A stretch of 9,044 bases of DNA from an uncultured Angelakisella sp. (lineage in GTDB: Bacteria; Bacillota; Clostridia; Oscillospirales; Ruminococcaceae): contig CAJFUT010000219.1 of NCBI GenBank assembly GCA_904420255.1, forward strand, positions 1 through 9,044, in the 5' to 3' direction. The notes beneath the pieces are model-generated. The model worked only from the letters and a program-made list of their open reading frames with translations. It was not told where the DNA came from and ran no database searches. Each line of letters starts with the position of its first letter. Position 1 is the first letter of the stretch. A program made the position numbers and the translations under genes. This document shows, piece after piece, positions 1 to 6,672 of this stretch.

Positions 1-1427
1 GCCGGCGCCACTGTCAGTTCTTCGGCGTCGATCTGGGCCAGAATCTCCGGGTCCGGGTCCCCCAGGGGGTTGGGAGCCCAAAGGCCGCCGCTGCCGTAAG
101 GGTCCAGGGTGAGGGAATCCAGCCGGACCCCCTCCAGGGTGGCAAGGGTATCGTCGTTGCAGGCCTGATAATAGAGGGTCATTTCAATCTGGACGTCCTC
201 CCCGAAGGTGGCCAGCTGGGAAAAATCCCGGAACCGCGGCATTTCGCTGTAGATGGAAAAGGTAAGCCGTTGGAGGGCGGGAAAATTCCCGGCGTTGATG
301 AGGGTCATGTCGGTGCGGGTGTCATGAATTTCCAGTGTTTCAACCGTTTCGCACCCGGCAAAGCCGGTGACCCCCGCTGCGTAGGACTGGAGCGCCAGGT
401 TCTCCACCTGGGAGCCGGTCAGGTCCAGGGCAAAGTCCTCCGGGAAGCCGGAGATGGCCAATTCTCTGGCGCTGCCGGTTTCCAGGGCGGAGAAGTCCGG
501 GACACCGGCGCCGGGGTTGTCGTCGCAGTTGAGGGAGATGGATTCCAGCCGCTCCAAATCCTCAAAGAAGCTGTAATCGCTGAGGATGAAATCGGTGGAA
601 AAATGCTCCATCCCGGTGGCGAGGCGGAAAATCCCCGGGTCCAGCCGGGGCCATTCCTCCGGGAAGCCGTCCACCAGCAGGTCAAAAACCGAGCTCTTGC
701 TCAGGTCAACGTCGGTGATGAAATGCTCCATATCCCACAGGGTGATGCCGGCGGGGCTCTCCACATAGCGGTGGAGCAGGACCTCCCGGTAAACGTAGTC
801 CACCGCCAGGGGGTCGTATTGGCCGGGGTCGATTTTGGGGCTGGCGGAAAGCTCCGCCTCCAGCTCCTGGGTCCGCGCTTTCAGGTAGGCGGCGGCCGGC
901 TGGCCGATGCCCTCAAACTCACAGGAGAGGGGGAGCAGCCCGTCCCCGGTCCGGCGCAGCTCCACCCGGGCGGTGCCGATGGGGATATAGGGGTTTTCCG
1001 GGTCCCCGGTTTCCACATGGACAAGCCTGGTGGTTTTGGTGCCCATCACCTCCTCGGTGGCGTCCTCCCCGGTGTCCGGGTCCAGGATGCCCCTGCCGTA
1101 GAGTTCCAGGGTCACCCAGCAGGTGTCCCCCTCCCATTCGGTCTTCTGGATTTCATAGTCGTAGGCTTCGTAGCGCCGGGGCGGTTCGCCTCCGTCGTAC
1201 CACCCCGCCCAGTCGGCGGAAAGGCTGCCTTCCTGAATCATACCGTCCAGGACTTCCGCCATTTCCGGGGTTGCCTGAGCCTCCTCCTGGGGCAGGGAGC
1301 TTTGCTGGGAGGGGTCCTCCTCCGGGGTGGAGGAGGCGGGAGAGGAAGGGGCCTCCCCGGCGCAGCCCCAAAGGAGCACCGCCAGGGCGGCGGCAGGGGC
1401 GAGAAAATATTTTGTCAGTCGGTTCAT
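1..1427 (-). CDS. LRR-like lipoprotein, copy 1 (3' end cut by window)
   Basis: Predicted surface lipoprotein of unknown function. The start is the ATG at 1427, with an AGGAG site at 1435-1439, 7 nt upstream. The N-terminus has a basic MNRLTKY stretch, a hydrophobic segment and a lipobox (L-W-G-C, Cys22), so the mature protein should be lipid-anchored outside the cell. A Ser/Pro/Glu-rich linker follows. The last third carries repeated Leu-x-Leu strands with Asp/Asn turns (FAGCETVETLEI, DFSQLATFGEDV, LATLEGVRLDSLTL), which resemble degenerate leucine-rich repeats. I read 475 codons with no stop. By comparison with the neighbouring copy only about four codons (A-P-E-S-like plus stop) are missing. 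It lies 54 nt downstream of that paralogue in the same direction and is probably co-transcribed with it. The lipoprotein call is firm; any ligand or partner is unknown. Confidence 0.82.
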   Translation of the reverse strand, partial: MNRLTKYFLAPAAALAVLLWGCAGEAPSSPASSTPEEDPSQQSSLPQEEAQATPEMAEVLDGMIQEGSLSADWAGWYDGGEPPRRYEAYDYEIQKTEWEGDTCWVTLELYGRGILDPDTGEDATEEVMGTKTTRLVHVETGDPENPYIPIGTARVELRRTGDGLLPLSCEFEGIGQPAAAYLKARTQELEAELSASPKIDPGQYDPLAVDYVYREVLLHRYVESPAGITLWDMEHFITDVDLSKSSVFDLLVDGFPEEWPRLDPGIFRLATGMEHFSTDFILSDYSFFEDLERLESISLNCDDNPGAGVPDFSALETGSARELAISGFPEDFALDLTGSQVENLALQSYAAGVTGFAGCETVETLEIHDTRTDMTLINAGNFPALQRLTFSIYSEMPRFRDFSQLATFGEDVQIEMTLYYQACNDDTLATLEGVRLDSLTLDPYGSGGLWAPNPLGDPDPEILAQIDAEELTVAP

Positions 1428-1441
1428 GATGCTTCTCCTTT

Positions 1442-1459
1442 CCCGGCGGGGCCGCCGGG
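1442..1459. repeat. GC-rich hairpin between the two lipoprotein genes
   Basis: CCCGGCGG at 1442-1449 and CCGCCGGG at 1452-1459 form an inverted repeat; a realistic hairpin has 7 bp and a 4-nt loop. In the minus-strand transcript it sits just before the AGGAG site of copy 1. No U-tract follows, so it is not a typical terminator. It could influence mRNA stability or translation of the distal gene. Confidence 0.5.
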
Positions 1460-1481
1460 CGTTTTTCCGCAAGGGGGCTTT

Positions 1482-2864
1482 TCAGCTTTCCGGCGCCGGC
1501 GCCACCGTCAGTTCTTCGGCGTTGATCCGGGCCAGGACCTCCGGGTCCGGGTCCCCCAGGGGATAGGGCCCGTTATAGGGGTCCAGGTAGAGGGAATCCA
1601 GCCGCACCCCCGCCAGGGTGCGGAGGGTGTCGTCGTTGCAGGCCTGGTAGGAGAGGGAGAGGCTGATTCCCACATCCTCCCCGAAGGTGGCCAGCTGGGA
1701 GAAATCCCGGAACCGGGGGGTATCGCTGAAGATGTTGAAATCCAGCCAGGTGAGGGAGGGAAAAGCTTCGGCGTTAATGAGGGTCATATCGGTGCGGGTA
1801 TCCTGGATGGAAAGGGATTCCACCGTTTCGCACCCGGCAAAGCCGGTGATCCCGGCCACATAGGACTGGAGTTCCAGCTCCTCCACCTGGGAGCCGGTCA
1901 GGTCCAGGAAGAAGTCCCCCCGGAAGCCGTTGATGGCGAGGTGCTGGGTGCGGCCGATTTTCAGGGTGGAAAAATCCGGGGTGTAGTCAGAATCACAGGA
2001 GAAGAAGACGGATTCCAATTGGTCCATCCCCTCAAAGACGCTGTAGTCGGTAAGGGGATAGTAGCTGGAAAAGAACTCCATCCCGGTGGCCAGGCGGAAG
2101 ATTTCCGAATCCACCACATAGTTTGCCGGCAAGCTCCCGTCCCCCGCCAGGGTCGCGTAGCCGAGGACCACGTCGGTGACATAGTGCTCCATGTCCCAGA
2201 GGGTGATGTCGGCGGGGCTTTCCAGATAGCGGAAGGCCAGAACCTGCCGCCAGACATAGTTCACCACCAGGGGGTCGTATTGGCTGGGGTCGATTTTGGA
2301 GCTGGCGGAAAGCTCCGCCTCCAGCTCCCGGGTGCGCTCTTTCAGGTAGGTAAGCCCCGGCTGGCCGTCGTAGCCTTCAAAGTCGCAGGAGAGGGGGGTC
2401 AGCCCGTCCTCGGTCTGGCGCAGCTCCACCCGGGCGGTGCCGAAGGCCAGGAAGGGGGCGTGGTCCCCCTCGGCCCGGATGACCACCGCCCGGGGGTTGT
2501 CCCCGGTGGTGTCGGTCATGGTGTCCGGGTCCAGGAGGAGGGAGCCGTAAAGTTCCGCCGTCACCCACCAGGCGCCCCCGTCCCGCTCCGCCGCGAGGAT
2601 TTCAAAGGTGCTCACCCGGCCGTCGGCCATGTCCTCCTCCTCGGGCCAGCCCACCCAGTCGGTGGTGAGGGAGCTTTCCCAGACCATCTGCTCCAGGGCC
2701 TGGGTAATCTGCTCCTCCTCCTCGGGGGAAAGGCCGCCGGTCCCCTGGGAGGAGGCTTCCTCCGGGGCGGAGGAGGCCGGGGAGGAGGGAGCCTCCCCGG
2801 CACAGCCGCAAAGGGCCACCGCCAGGGCGGCAAAAGCGAAGAAATATTTTACAAATCGGTTCAT
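1482..2864 (-). CDS. LRR-like lipoprotein, copy 2
   Basis: Complete 460-residue paralogue of the downstream gene. I chose the ATG at 2864 because it has an AGGAG site at 2875-2879 and begins directly with a lipoprotein signal (MNRFVKYFF, hydrophobic core, lipobox L-C-G-C with Cys21). A longer frame reaches 3038, but its extra 58 residues look non-coding and would run through the predicted promoter. After Cys21 comes a Ser/Ala/Glu-rich linker, then a mixed alpha/beta region containing TARVELRQTEDGL and KIDPSQYDPL, then an LRR-like part from roughly residue 305 to 450. The C-terminal half is much closer to copy 1 than the N-terminal half (shared blocks GCETVE, DTRTDMTLINA, DFSQLATFGEDV, YQACNDDTL). 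It is first in the leftward unit. Function is unknown; a cell-surface binding or sensing role is only inferred from the fold type. Confidence 0.85.
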   Translation of the reverse strand: MNRFVKYFFAFAALAVALCGCAGEAPSSPASSAPEEASSQGTGGLSPEEEEQITQALEQMVWESSLTTDWVGWPEEEDMADGRVSTFEILAAERDGGAWWVTAELYGSLLLDPDTMTDTTGDNPRAVVIRAEGDHAPFLAFGTARVELRQTEDGLTPLSCDFEGYDGQPGLTYLKERTRELEAELSASSKIDPSQYDPLVVNYVWRQVLAFRYLESPADITLWDMEHYVTDVVLGYATLAGDGSLPANYVVDSEIFRLATGMEFFSSYYPLTDYSVFEGMDQLESVFFSCDSDYTPDFSTLKIGRTQHLAINGFRGDFFLDLTGSQVEELELQSYVAGITGFAGCETVESLSIQDTRTDMTLINAEAFPSLTWLDFNIFSDTPRFRDFSQLATFGEDVGISLSLSYQACNDDTLRTLAGVRLDSLYLDPYNGPYPLGDPDPEVLARINAEELTVAPAPES

Positions 2865-2955
2865 GGCGTTTCTTCTCCTTTCTGGAAGCGTCCTGCCTAA
2901 TAGAACGTCCCGGGCCTCGGAAGTATTTCGCCGGCAGGGGATTTTTTCTATCTCT

Positions 2956-2985
2956 ATGATACCACGCCAGCCTCCCCATGGACAA
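2956..2985 (-). promoter_or_regulatory. Predicted promoter of the lipoprotein pair
   Basis: On the minus strand TTGTCC (2980-2985) is followed by an 18-bp spacer and TATCAT (2956-2961). A TG one base before the -10 makes an extended -10. Transcription would start near 2949, giving a leader of about 85 nt before the ATG at 2864. The -35 is only a moderate match. Confidence 0.5.
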
Positions 2986-2991
2986 GCCGGG

Positions 2992-3068
2992 GCCGGGCAG
3001 GCCCGGCGGCCAGCGGGGTGGCCCCCGCGGACACTCAATTTTCTCCGGCCTTAGGCCTGCGAAAATTG
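2992..3068. repeat. Cluster of three inverted repeats in the divergent region
   Basis: Three dyads follow one another: GCCGGGC/GCCCGGC (2992-3007, 2-nt centre), GCGGGG/CCCCGC (3013-3028, loop TGGC), and CAATTTTC at 3036-3043 with GAAAATTG at 3061-3068 enclosing a GGCC-TTA-GGCC hairpin. None has a following T-run. They lie outside the predicted transcripts of both flanking operons, so they are more likely DNA-level sites or a degenerate extragenic repeat than terminators. Confidence 0.5.
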
Positions 3069-3182
3069 CTGCGCCATTGAAAGCCCCTTCTGAAAACCCA
3101 GGTCAGAAAGGTGCCGCGCCCTCCCCGGCCCAGGTGATATGCTTAAAGAGCGGGGCAGCCGCTGGCGCGGAAACCAGCCTGC

Positions 3183-3360
3183 TCTCACGGACAAGCCCCC
3201 GGGGCCACCCGGCCGCCAGAGAGCGGCGCACGCCTTTCTCGTCCCGCAGGCGCTTCTCTCACGGACATGGCCGCGGCCCCCAGGCCGCCAGAGAGCGGCG
3301 CGCACCCTTCTCGTCCCGCAGGCGCTTCTCTCACGGACATGGCCGCGGCCCCCAGGCCGC
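3183..3360. repeat. 72-bp tandem direct repeat, two full copies plus ends
   Basis: The unit at 3211-3282 is repeated at 3283-3354 with only three differences that I can count (69 of 72 identical). The first six bases of a further copy follow at 3355-3360. A degenerate partial copy precedes the array at about 3183-3210 (TCTCACGGACA then a GC-rich stretch). Each unit contains a GCCGC-CAGAGA-GCGGC hairpin and the palindrome GGCCGCGGCC. The array stops exactly where the -35 box of the next promoter begins. Confidence 0.85.
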
Positions 3361-3389
3361 TTGTATCCCGGCGGGGTTTCGTGTATAAT
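3361..3389 (+). promoter_or_regulatory. Predicted promoter of the salvage operon
   Basis: TTGTAT (3361-3366), a 17-bp spacer and a perfect TATAAT (3384-3389). The start would fall near 3396, giving a leader of about 93 nt. The -35 is weak, but the -10 stands out in a very GC-rich stretch. The -35 directly abuts the end of the 72-bp tandem repeats, so a factor bound there could affect it. Confidence 0.65.
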
Positions 3390-3402
3390 CAAAAGAAAGC
3401 GC

Positions 3403-3458
3403 GGGGCCGGGTCGCCGGCGCCGCCGCGGAGGAACAACCGGGGGGCCGGGTCGCCGGC
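3403..3458 (+). repeat. Duplicated leader hairpin (17-bp direct repeat)
   Basis: An identical 17-bp sequence occurs at 3403-3419 and 3442-3458, 39 bp apart. Each copy folds as GCCGG-GTCG-CCGGC; the second can extend to 6 bp. Both lie in the predicted 5' leader, and the second ends 13 nt before the AGGAGG site at 3472-3477. This could be a binding site for an RNA-binding protein, a DNA operator pair or an mRNA-stabilising element. Confidence 0.55.
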
Positions 3459-3488
3459 CTGTCCCATTGACAGGAGGCAAGATATAAC

Positions 3489-3995
3489 ATGAGCAGAAGC
3501 GGCGCGAAGCTGACTTTGGTATCGGTGCTGGTGATCCTGCTGGCGGTGCTGCTGGCGGCCCTGCTGGCCTATCTGACCCCCGCCTCGGCGGAAACCGGCG
3601 CCGGGGCCGACTGGACCCCCACGGTGGAGGACGGGCGGCTTCCGGGGTATGAGGATTCCCCGGTGAACAACGACGGCAGGTATTTCTATTACCAGCTCTG
3701 CAAGGAGGTCACCTTCAATAAGCCCACCGCCCCCGGCAATGTTCTCATTGAGAACACCACCGGCAACACCTGCGATATGCAGGTGGAGTACCAGCTGGAG
3801 GACGGCACCGTCATTTACACCTCCCCCATGCTGGAGCCGGACCAGCACCTTTTGGAGGACAAGCTCTCGGTGGAACTCCCGGAGGGCACCTACGACGTGC
3901 TGGCGAAAATCTATGTCTACAACCGGGACACCGGGGAGCTCCAGGACGACTTTTCCGAGAACATCACCGTGGTGGTGAAGAACCAGTTGTTCTGA
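3489..3995 (+). CDS. Exported or membrane-anchored protein of unknown function
   Basis: A 168-residue protein I do not recognise. The start is supported by AGGAGG at 3472-3477, 11 nt before the ATG. Residues 7-28 form one long hydrophobic segment after a basic N-terminus, ending T-P-A-S-A-E, so it is either a cleaved signal peptide or a single anchor with the rest outside. The remainder is rich in alternating hydrophobic and polar residues (VLIENTTGNTCDMQVEYQL, LPEGTYDVLAKIYVYN) and ends in a strand-like VVVKNQLF, suggesting a small beta-sandwich (Ig-like) domain. Two cysteines are present. It is the first gene after the operon promoter and lies 52 nt before the nicotinate phosphoribosyltransferase gene with no convincing terminator between, so co-transcription is likely. 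A functional link to the salvage enzymes is not evident. Confidence 0.8.
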   Translation: MSRSGAKLTLVSVLVILLAVLLAALLAYLTPASAETGAGADWTPTVEDGRLPGYEDSPVNNDGRYFYYQLCKEVTFNKPTAPGNVLIENTTGNTCDMQVEYQLEDGTVIYTSPMLEPDQHLLEDKLSVELPEGTYDVLAKIYVYNRDTGELQDDFSENITVVVKNQLF

Positions 3996-4047
3996 GCCCG
4001 GCGGGAAGCGGGAATGGAAAGAGAAAGAGAGAAAGAGGGATGTTCTG

Positions 4048-5523
4048 ATGATGGGAGAAACCCAGCTCTATGGGGAGCGCAATCTCACCATGCTGGCGGA
4101 TTTTTATGAGTTTACCATGTCCAACGGGTATCTGGAAAGCGGGATGAAGGACCGCACGGCGGTGTTCGACCTGTTCTTCCGCCGGATTCCCGACGGCGGG
4201 GGCTTTGCCATCTGCGCCGGCCTGGAGCAGGCGGTGCAGTACCTGCAGAACCTGCGCTTCACCCGGGAGGACCTGGATTACTTCCGGAAAAAGGGCTGTT
4301 TCGGGGAAAAATTCTTAAAGTACCTGGAAAATTTCCGGTTTGAATGCGACGTGTGGGCCGTCCCGGAGGGGACCCCCGTCTTCCCCAACGAGCCCCTGGT
4401 GACGGTGCGGGGGCCCCTGCTCCAGGCCCAGCTGGTGGAAACCATGCTCCTCACCACCGTCAATTTTGAAACCCTGGTGGCCACCAAGGCCAGCCGCATC
4501 GTCCGGGCGGCGTCGGGCCGCTCGGTGGTGGAGTTCGGCTCCCGCCGGGCCCAGGGCTACGACGCCGCCATCCTGGGGGCCCGGGCCGCCTATATCGCCG
4601 GCTGCGACGGCACCGCCAACACCATCGCCGACCGGGAATTCGGCATCCCCGCCCTGGGCACCATGGCCCACAGCTGGGTCCAGGTCTATCCCTCGGAATA
4701 TGAGGCCTTCCGGGCCTACGCCGAAACCTACCCGGACAACTGCACCCTCCTGGTGGATACCTACAACGTCCTCCACTCCGGCATCCCCAACGCCATCCGG
4801 GTCTTTGACGAGGTGGTGGTGCCCCGGGGCTTCCGGCCCAAGGGGGTGCGCATCGACAGCGGGGACCTGGCCTATCTCTCCAAAAAGGCCCGGAAGATGC
4901 TGGACGACGCCGGCTACCCCGATGTGAAGATCATGGCCAGCAACTCCCTGGACGAGTACATCATCCGGGACCTCCTCCTCCAGGGGGCCAAGCTGGATAT
5001 CTTCGGGGTGGGGGAGAACCTCATCACCAGCAAATCCGAGCCGGTGTTCGGCGGGGTCTACAAGCTGGCGGCGGCGGAGGGCCCGGACGGCGTCCTGGAG
5101 CCAAAAATCAAGATCAGCGAAACGGTGGAGAAGATCACCACCCCCGGCTTCAAGCGCCTCTACCGCTTCTACAGCCGGGAAAACGGCAAGGCCCTGGCCG
5201 ATTACATCGCCCTCCGGGAGGAGCCCCCGGTGGACGACAGCCGGGACATCACCATCTTTGACCCCAACGCCGTCTGGAAGAAGAAAACCGTCTACAACTA
5301 TGAGGCGAAGGAGCTGATGGTCCAGGTCTTTGACAAGGGCCGCCTCTGTTACCGCTGCCCCTCCATCGGGGAGGTGCGGGATTACTGCCGGGCCCAGCTG
5401 GACACCCTCTGGGACGAAAGCCTCCGGTTCGAGTACCCCCACCGCTACTATGTGGACCTTTCCCAGACCCTCTGGGATACCCGGCGGGCCCTTTTGGAAG
5501 GGCACTCCGGCCGGAATCAATAA
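4048..5523 (+). CDS. pncB: Nicotinate phosphoribosyltransferase
   Basis: Converts nicotinate and PRPP, with ATP, to nicotinate mononucleotide in the Preiss-Handler NAD salvage route; cytoplasmic. The 491 residues show the family signatures: LADFYEFTMSNGYL (16-29), FFRRIPDGGGFAICAGLEQ (43-61), EFGSRRAQG (162-170), GTMAHSW with the His expected to be phosphorylated (His208), IDSGDL (269-274) and FGVGENLITS (319-328). The length fits the longer Firmicutes-type enzymes rather than the roughly 400-residue enterobacterial PncB. The start is one of two adjacent ATGs (4048 or 4051), preceded by a GAGGGA site at 4035-4040 within a 25-nt all-purine tract (4016-4040). It is the middle gene of the operon, with uridine phosphorylase 24 nt downstream. 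The function is confident; the symbol follows the enzyme family. Confidence 0.95.
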   Translation: MMGETQLYGERNLTMLADFYEFTMSNGYLESGMKDRTAVFDLFFRRIPDGGGFAICAGLEQAVQYLQNLRFTREDLDYFRKKGCFGEKFLKYLENFRFECDVWAVPEGTPVFPNEPLVTVRGPLLQAQLVETMLLTTVNFETLVATKASRIVRAASGRSVVEFGSRRAQGYDAAILGARAAYIAGCDGTANTIADREFGIPALGTMAHSWVQVYPSEYEAFRAYAETYPDNCTLLVDTYNVLHSGIPNAIRVFDEVVVPRGFRPKGVRIDSGDLAYLSKKARKMLDDAGYPDVKIMASNSLDEYIIRDLLLQGAKLDIFGVGENLITSKSEPVFGGVYKLAAAEGPDGVLEPKIKISETVEKITTPGFKRLYRFYSRENGKALADYIALREEPPVDDSRDITIFDPNAVWKKKTVYNYEAKELMVQVFDKGRLCYRCPSIGEVRDYCRAQLDTLWDESLRFEYPHRYYVDLSQTLWDTRRALLEGHSGRNQ

Positions 5524-5547
5524 ACAATGCCAAAAGGAGGAAGAACC

Positions 5548-6303
5548 ATGGAGCCCATGTACCACGTCGGCTTTGACGACAGCCACGGCGCAAAGTACGC
5601 CATCCTTCCCGGGGACCCGGGCAGGGTGGAAAAGATCGCGGCCTTTCTGGAGAACCCCCGCTTCCACTGCCAGAACCGGGAATACACCACCTGGCTGGGG
5701 GAGCTCCTGGGGGAGCGGGTGCTGGTGATGTCCACCGGCATGGGCGGCCCCTCCACTGCCATCGGGGTGGAGGAGCTGTACCAGACCGGGGTGCGCACCT
5801 TCATCCGGGTGGGCACCTGCGGGGGGATGGCGGAGCCGGTGATGGGGGGCGACCTGGTGGTGGCCAACGCCGCCATCCGGATGGAGGGCACCTCCAAGGA
5901 ATATGTCCCGGTGGAGTTTCCCGCCGTCAGCAGCATCGATGTCACCAACGCCCTGGTGGCGGCGGGGAAGGCCCTGGGCGTCACCACCCACTGCGGGGTG
6001 GTCCAGTGCAAGGATTCCTTCTACGGCCAGCACAGCCCGGAGCGGATGCCCATTGGGGATGAGCTGATGGCCAAGTGGAGGGCCTGGATCATGGCCGGCT
6101 GCCTGGCCTCGGAGATGGAAAGCGCCGCCCTCTTTATCGTTTCCTCGGTGCTGGGGGCCCGGGCCGGCTGCGTCCTTAATGTCTGCTGGAACCAGGAGCG
6201 CAGGGCCAAGGGCCTCAGCGACCCCCAGTGCCACGACACCACCATGGCGGTGCGTGCCGCCGTGGAGGCGGTGCGCATCCTGATCAAGCAGGATCAGAAA
6301 TAA
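5548..6303 (+). CDS. udp: Uridine phosphorylase
   Basis: Splits uridine with phosphate into uracil and ribose 1-phosphate (pyrimidine salvage, cytoplasm). I chose the ATG at 5548 (251 residues) because AAAGGAGG at 5533-5540 lies 7 nt upstream; an ATG at 5527 in the same frame sits before that ribosome binding site. Matches to the nucleoside phosphorylase I fold: YAILPGDPGRVEKIA (17-31, phosphate-binding Gly22 and Arg26 by analogy to E. coli Udp), NREYTTW with Arg44, MSTGMGGPST (61-70), IRVGT (86-90), VEFPAV (122-127), DSFYGQHSPERMP (156-168) and ASEMESA (187-193, the Glu-Met-Glu that binds ribose). The DSFYGQHSPER loop has a wider Gln-to-Arg spacing than in E. coli. It is the last gene of the operon before a strong terminator. 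Another purine or pyrimidine nucleoside phosphorylase is possible but less likely. Confidence 0.88.
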   Translation: MEPMYHVGFDDSHGAKYAILPGDPGRVEKIAAFLENPRFHCQNREYTTWLGELLGERVLVMSTGMGGPSTAIGVEELYQTGVRTFIRVGTCGGMAEPVMGGDLVVANAAIRMEGTSKEYVPVEFPAVSSIDVTNALVAAGKALGVTTHCGVVQCKDSFYGQHSPERMPIGDELMAKWRAWIMAGCLASEMESAALFIVSSVLGARAGCVLNVCWNQERRAKGLSDPQCHDTTMAVRAAVEAVRILIKQDQK

Positions 6304-6352
6304 AGCGCCCCTGTTTTGCTGAGTCTTTGGCAAGGGGATGCCGGCCAGTCGG

Positions 6353-6402
6353 AAAAGGAAAAGCCTGTTTTGGCGCGATTGCCAAAACAGGCTTTTCCTT
6401 TT
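6353..6402 (+). terminator. Rho-independent terminator of the salvage operon
   Basis: A perfect 22-bp inverted repeat (arms 6353-6374 and 6381-6402) around a 6-nt loop GCGATT. The 3' arm ends in TTTTCCTTTT, which supplies the U-rich tail. It starts 50 nt after the udp stop. The upstream arm begins with AAAA, so it could also act on the opposite strand. Confidence 0.92.
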
Positions 6403-6672
6403 GTATGCTTTAGCGGAAAGAGAACCCCCGGCTCTGCTGGGGAGAGTAAAAAGCTTTAGCTGCAAGCATCGAGCGAAGCGAGAAGAGAATAATAACGATC
6501 TTCTTATAACGTAAGGGCTGATCTGGTGCGTTAAGTGCCCGTTTACGGGCTGTGGGGCAAGTGATGCAAGTGGTAGGCCTTTCAGTGTCTCTTGAGAGGC
6601 TTGCCGGTACGATGCCCTTCTAGGGCTTTTCCAAACCCCCGGTTTCGCCGGGGGTCTTGACTTTTCAGCGGC
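6403..6672 (+). ncRNA. Gene-free structured stretch; candidate RNA or extragenic repeat
   Basis: No credible coding region lies in these 270 bases between two converging units. It holds a series of hairpins: AGAAGA/TCTTCT (6481-6504), GCCCG-TTTA-CGGGC (6537-6550), a 13-bp stem 6572-6584 with 6593-6605, GCCCT-TCT-AGGGC followed by TTTT (6614-6630), and an 8-bp stem at 6635-6655. In the 13-bp stem the three non-Watson-Crick pairs are all G-U when read as plus-strand RNA and would be A-C mismatches on the minus strand, which favours a plus-strand transcript. I found no good promoter for it. It could also be a 3' UTR or a member of a dispersed repeat family. Boundaries are approximate. Confidence 0.3.
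6635..6655. terminator. Possible bidirectional terminator between converging genes
   Basis: ACCCCCGG (6635-6642) pairs with CCGGGGGT (6648-6655) around TTTCG. It lies 17 nt past the stop of the minus-strand redox gene. The tail is weak on both strands: TTTGG on minus, TCTTGACTTTT on plus. Confidence 0.5.

Noticed and set aside
270..2900. An 876-codon open frame on the plus strand over both lipoprotein genes.
   Set aside because: It lies exactly antisense to two well-supported lipoproteins, lacks a good ribosome binding site, and its low-complexity Gly/Pro/His-rich product fits the third-position bias of GC-rich genes.
2978..3492. Short plus-strand frames over the repeat region.
   Set aside because: Arg/Pro-rich translations of GC-rich repeats, with no start signals and an overlap of the promoter and leader.
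3051..3848. A 265-codon minus-strand frame through the tandem repeats and the exported protein gene.
   Set aside because: Its sequence repeats only because of the 72-bp repeats, and it overlaps a plus-strand gene with a signal peptide and ribosome binding site.
4016..4040. A 25-nt all-purine tract as a special element.
   Set aside because: It mostly contains the GA-rich ribosome binding region before the pncB start; such tracts are common upstream of genes.
4315..6465. A 716-codon frame on the minus strand across the two salvage genes.
   Set aside because: It is antisense to two clear enzymes and shows the same His/Gly/Leu-rich shadow composition.
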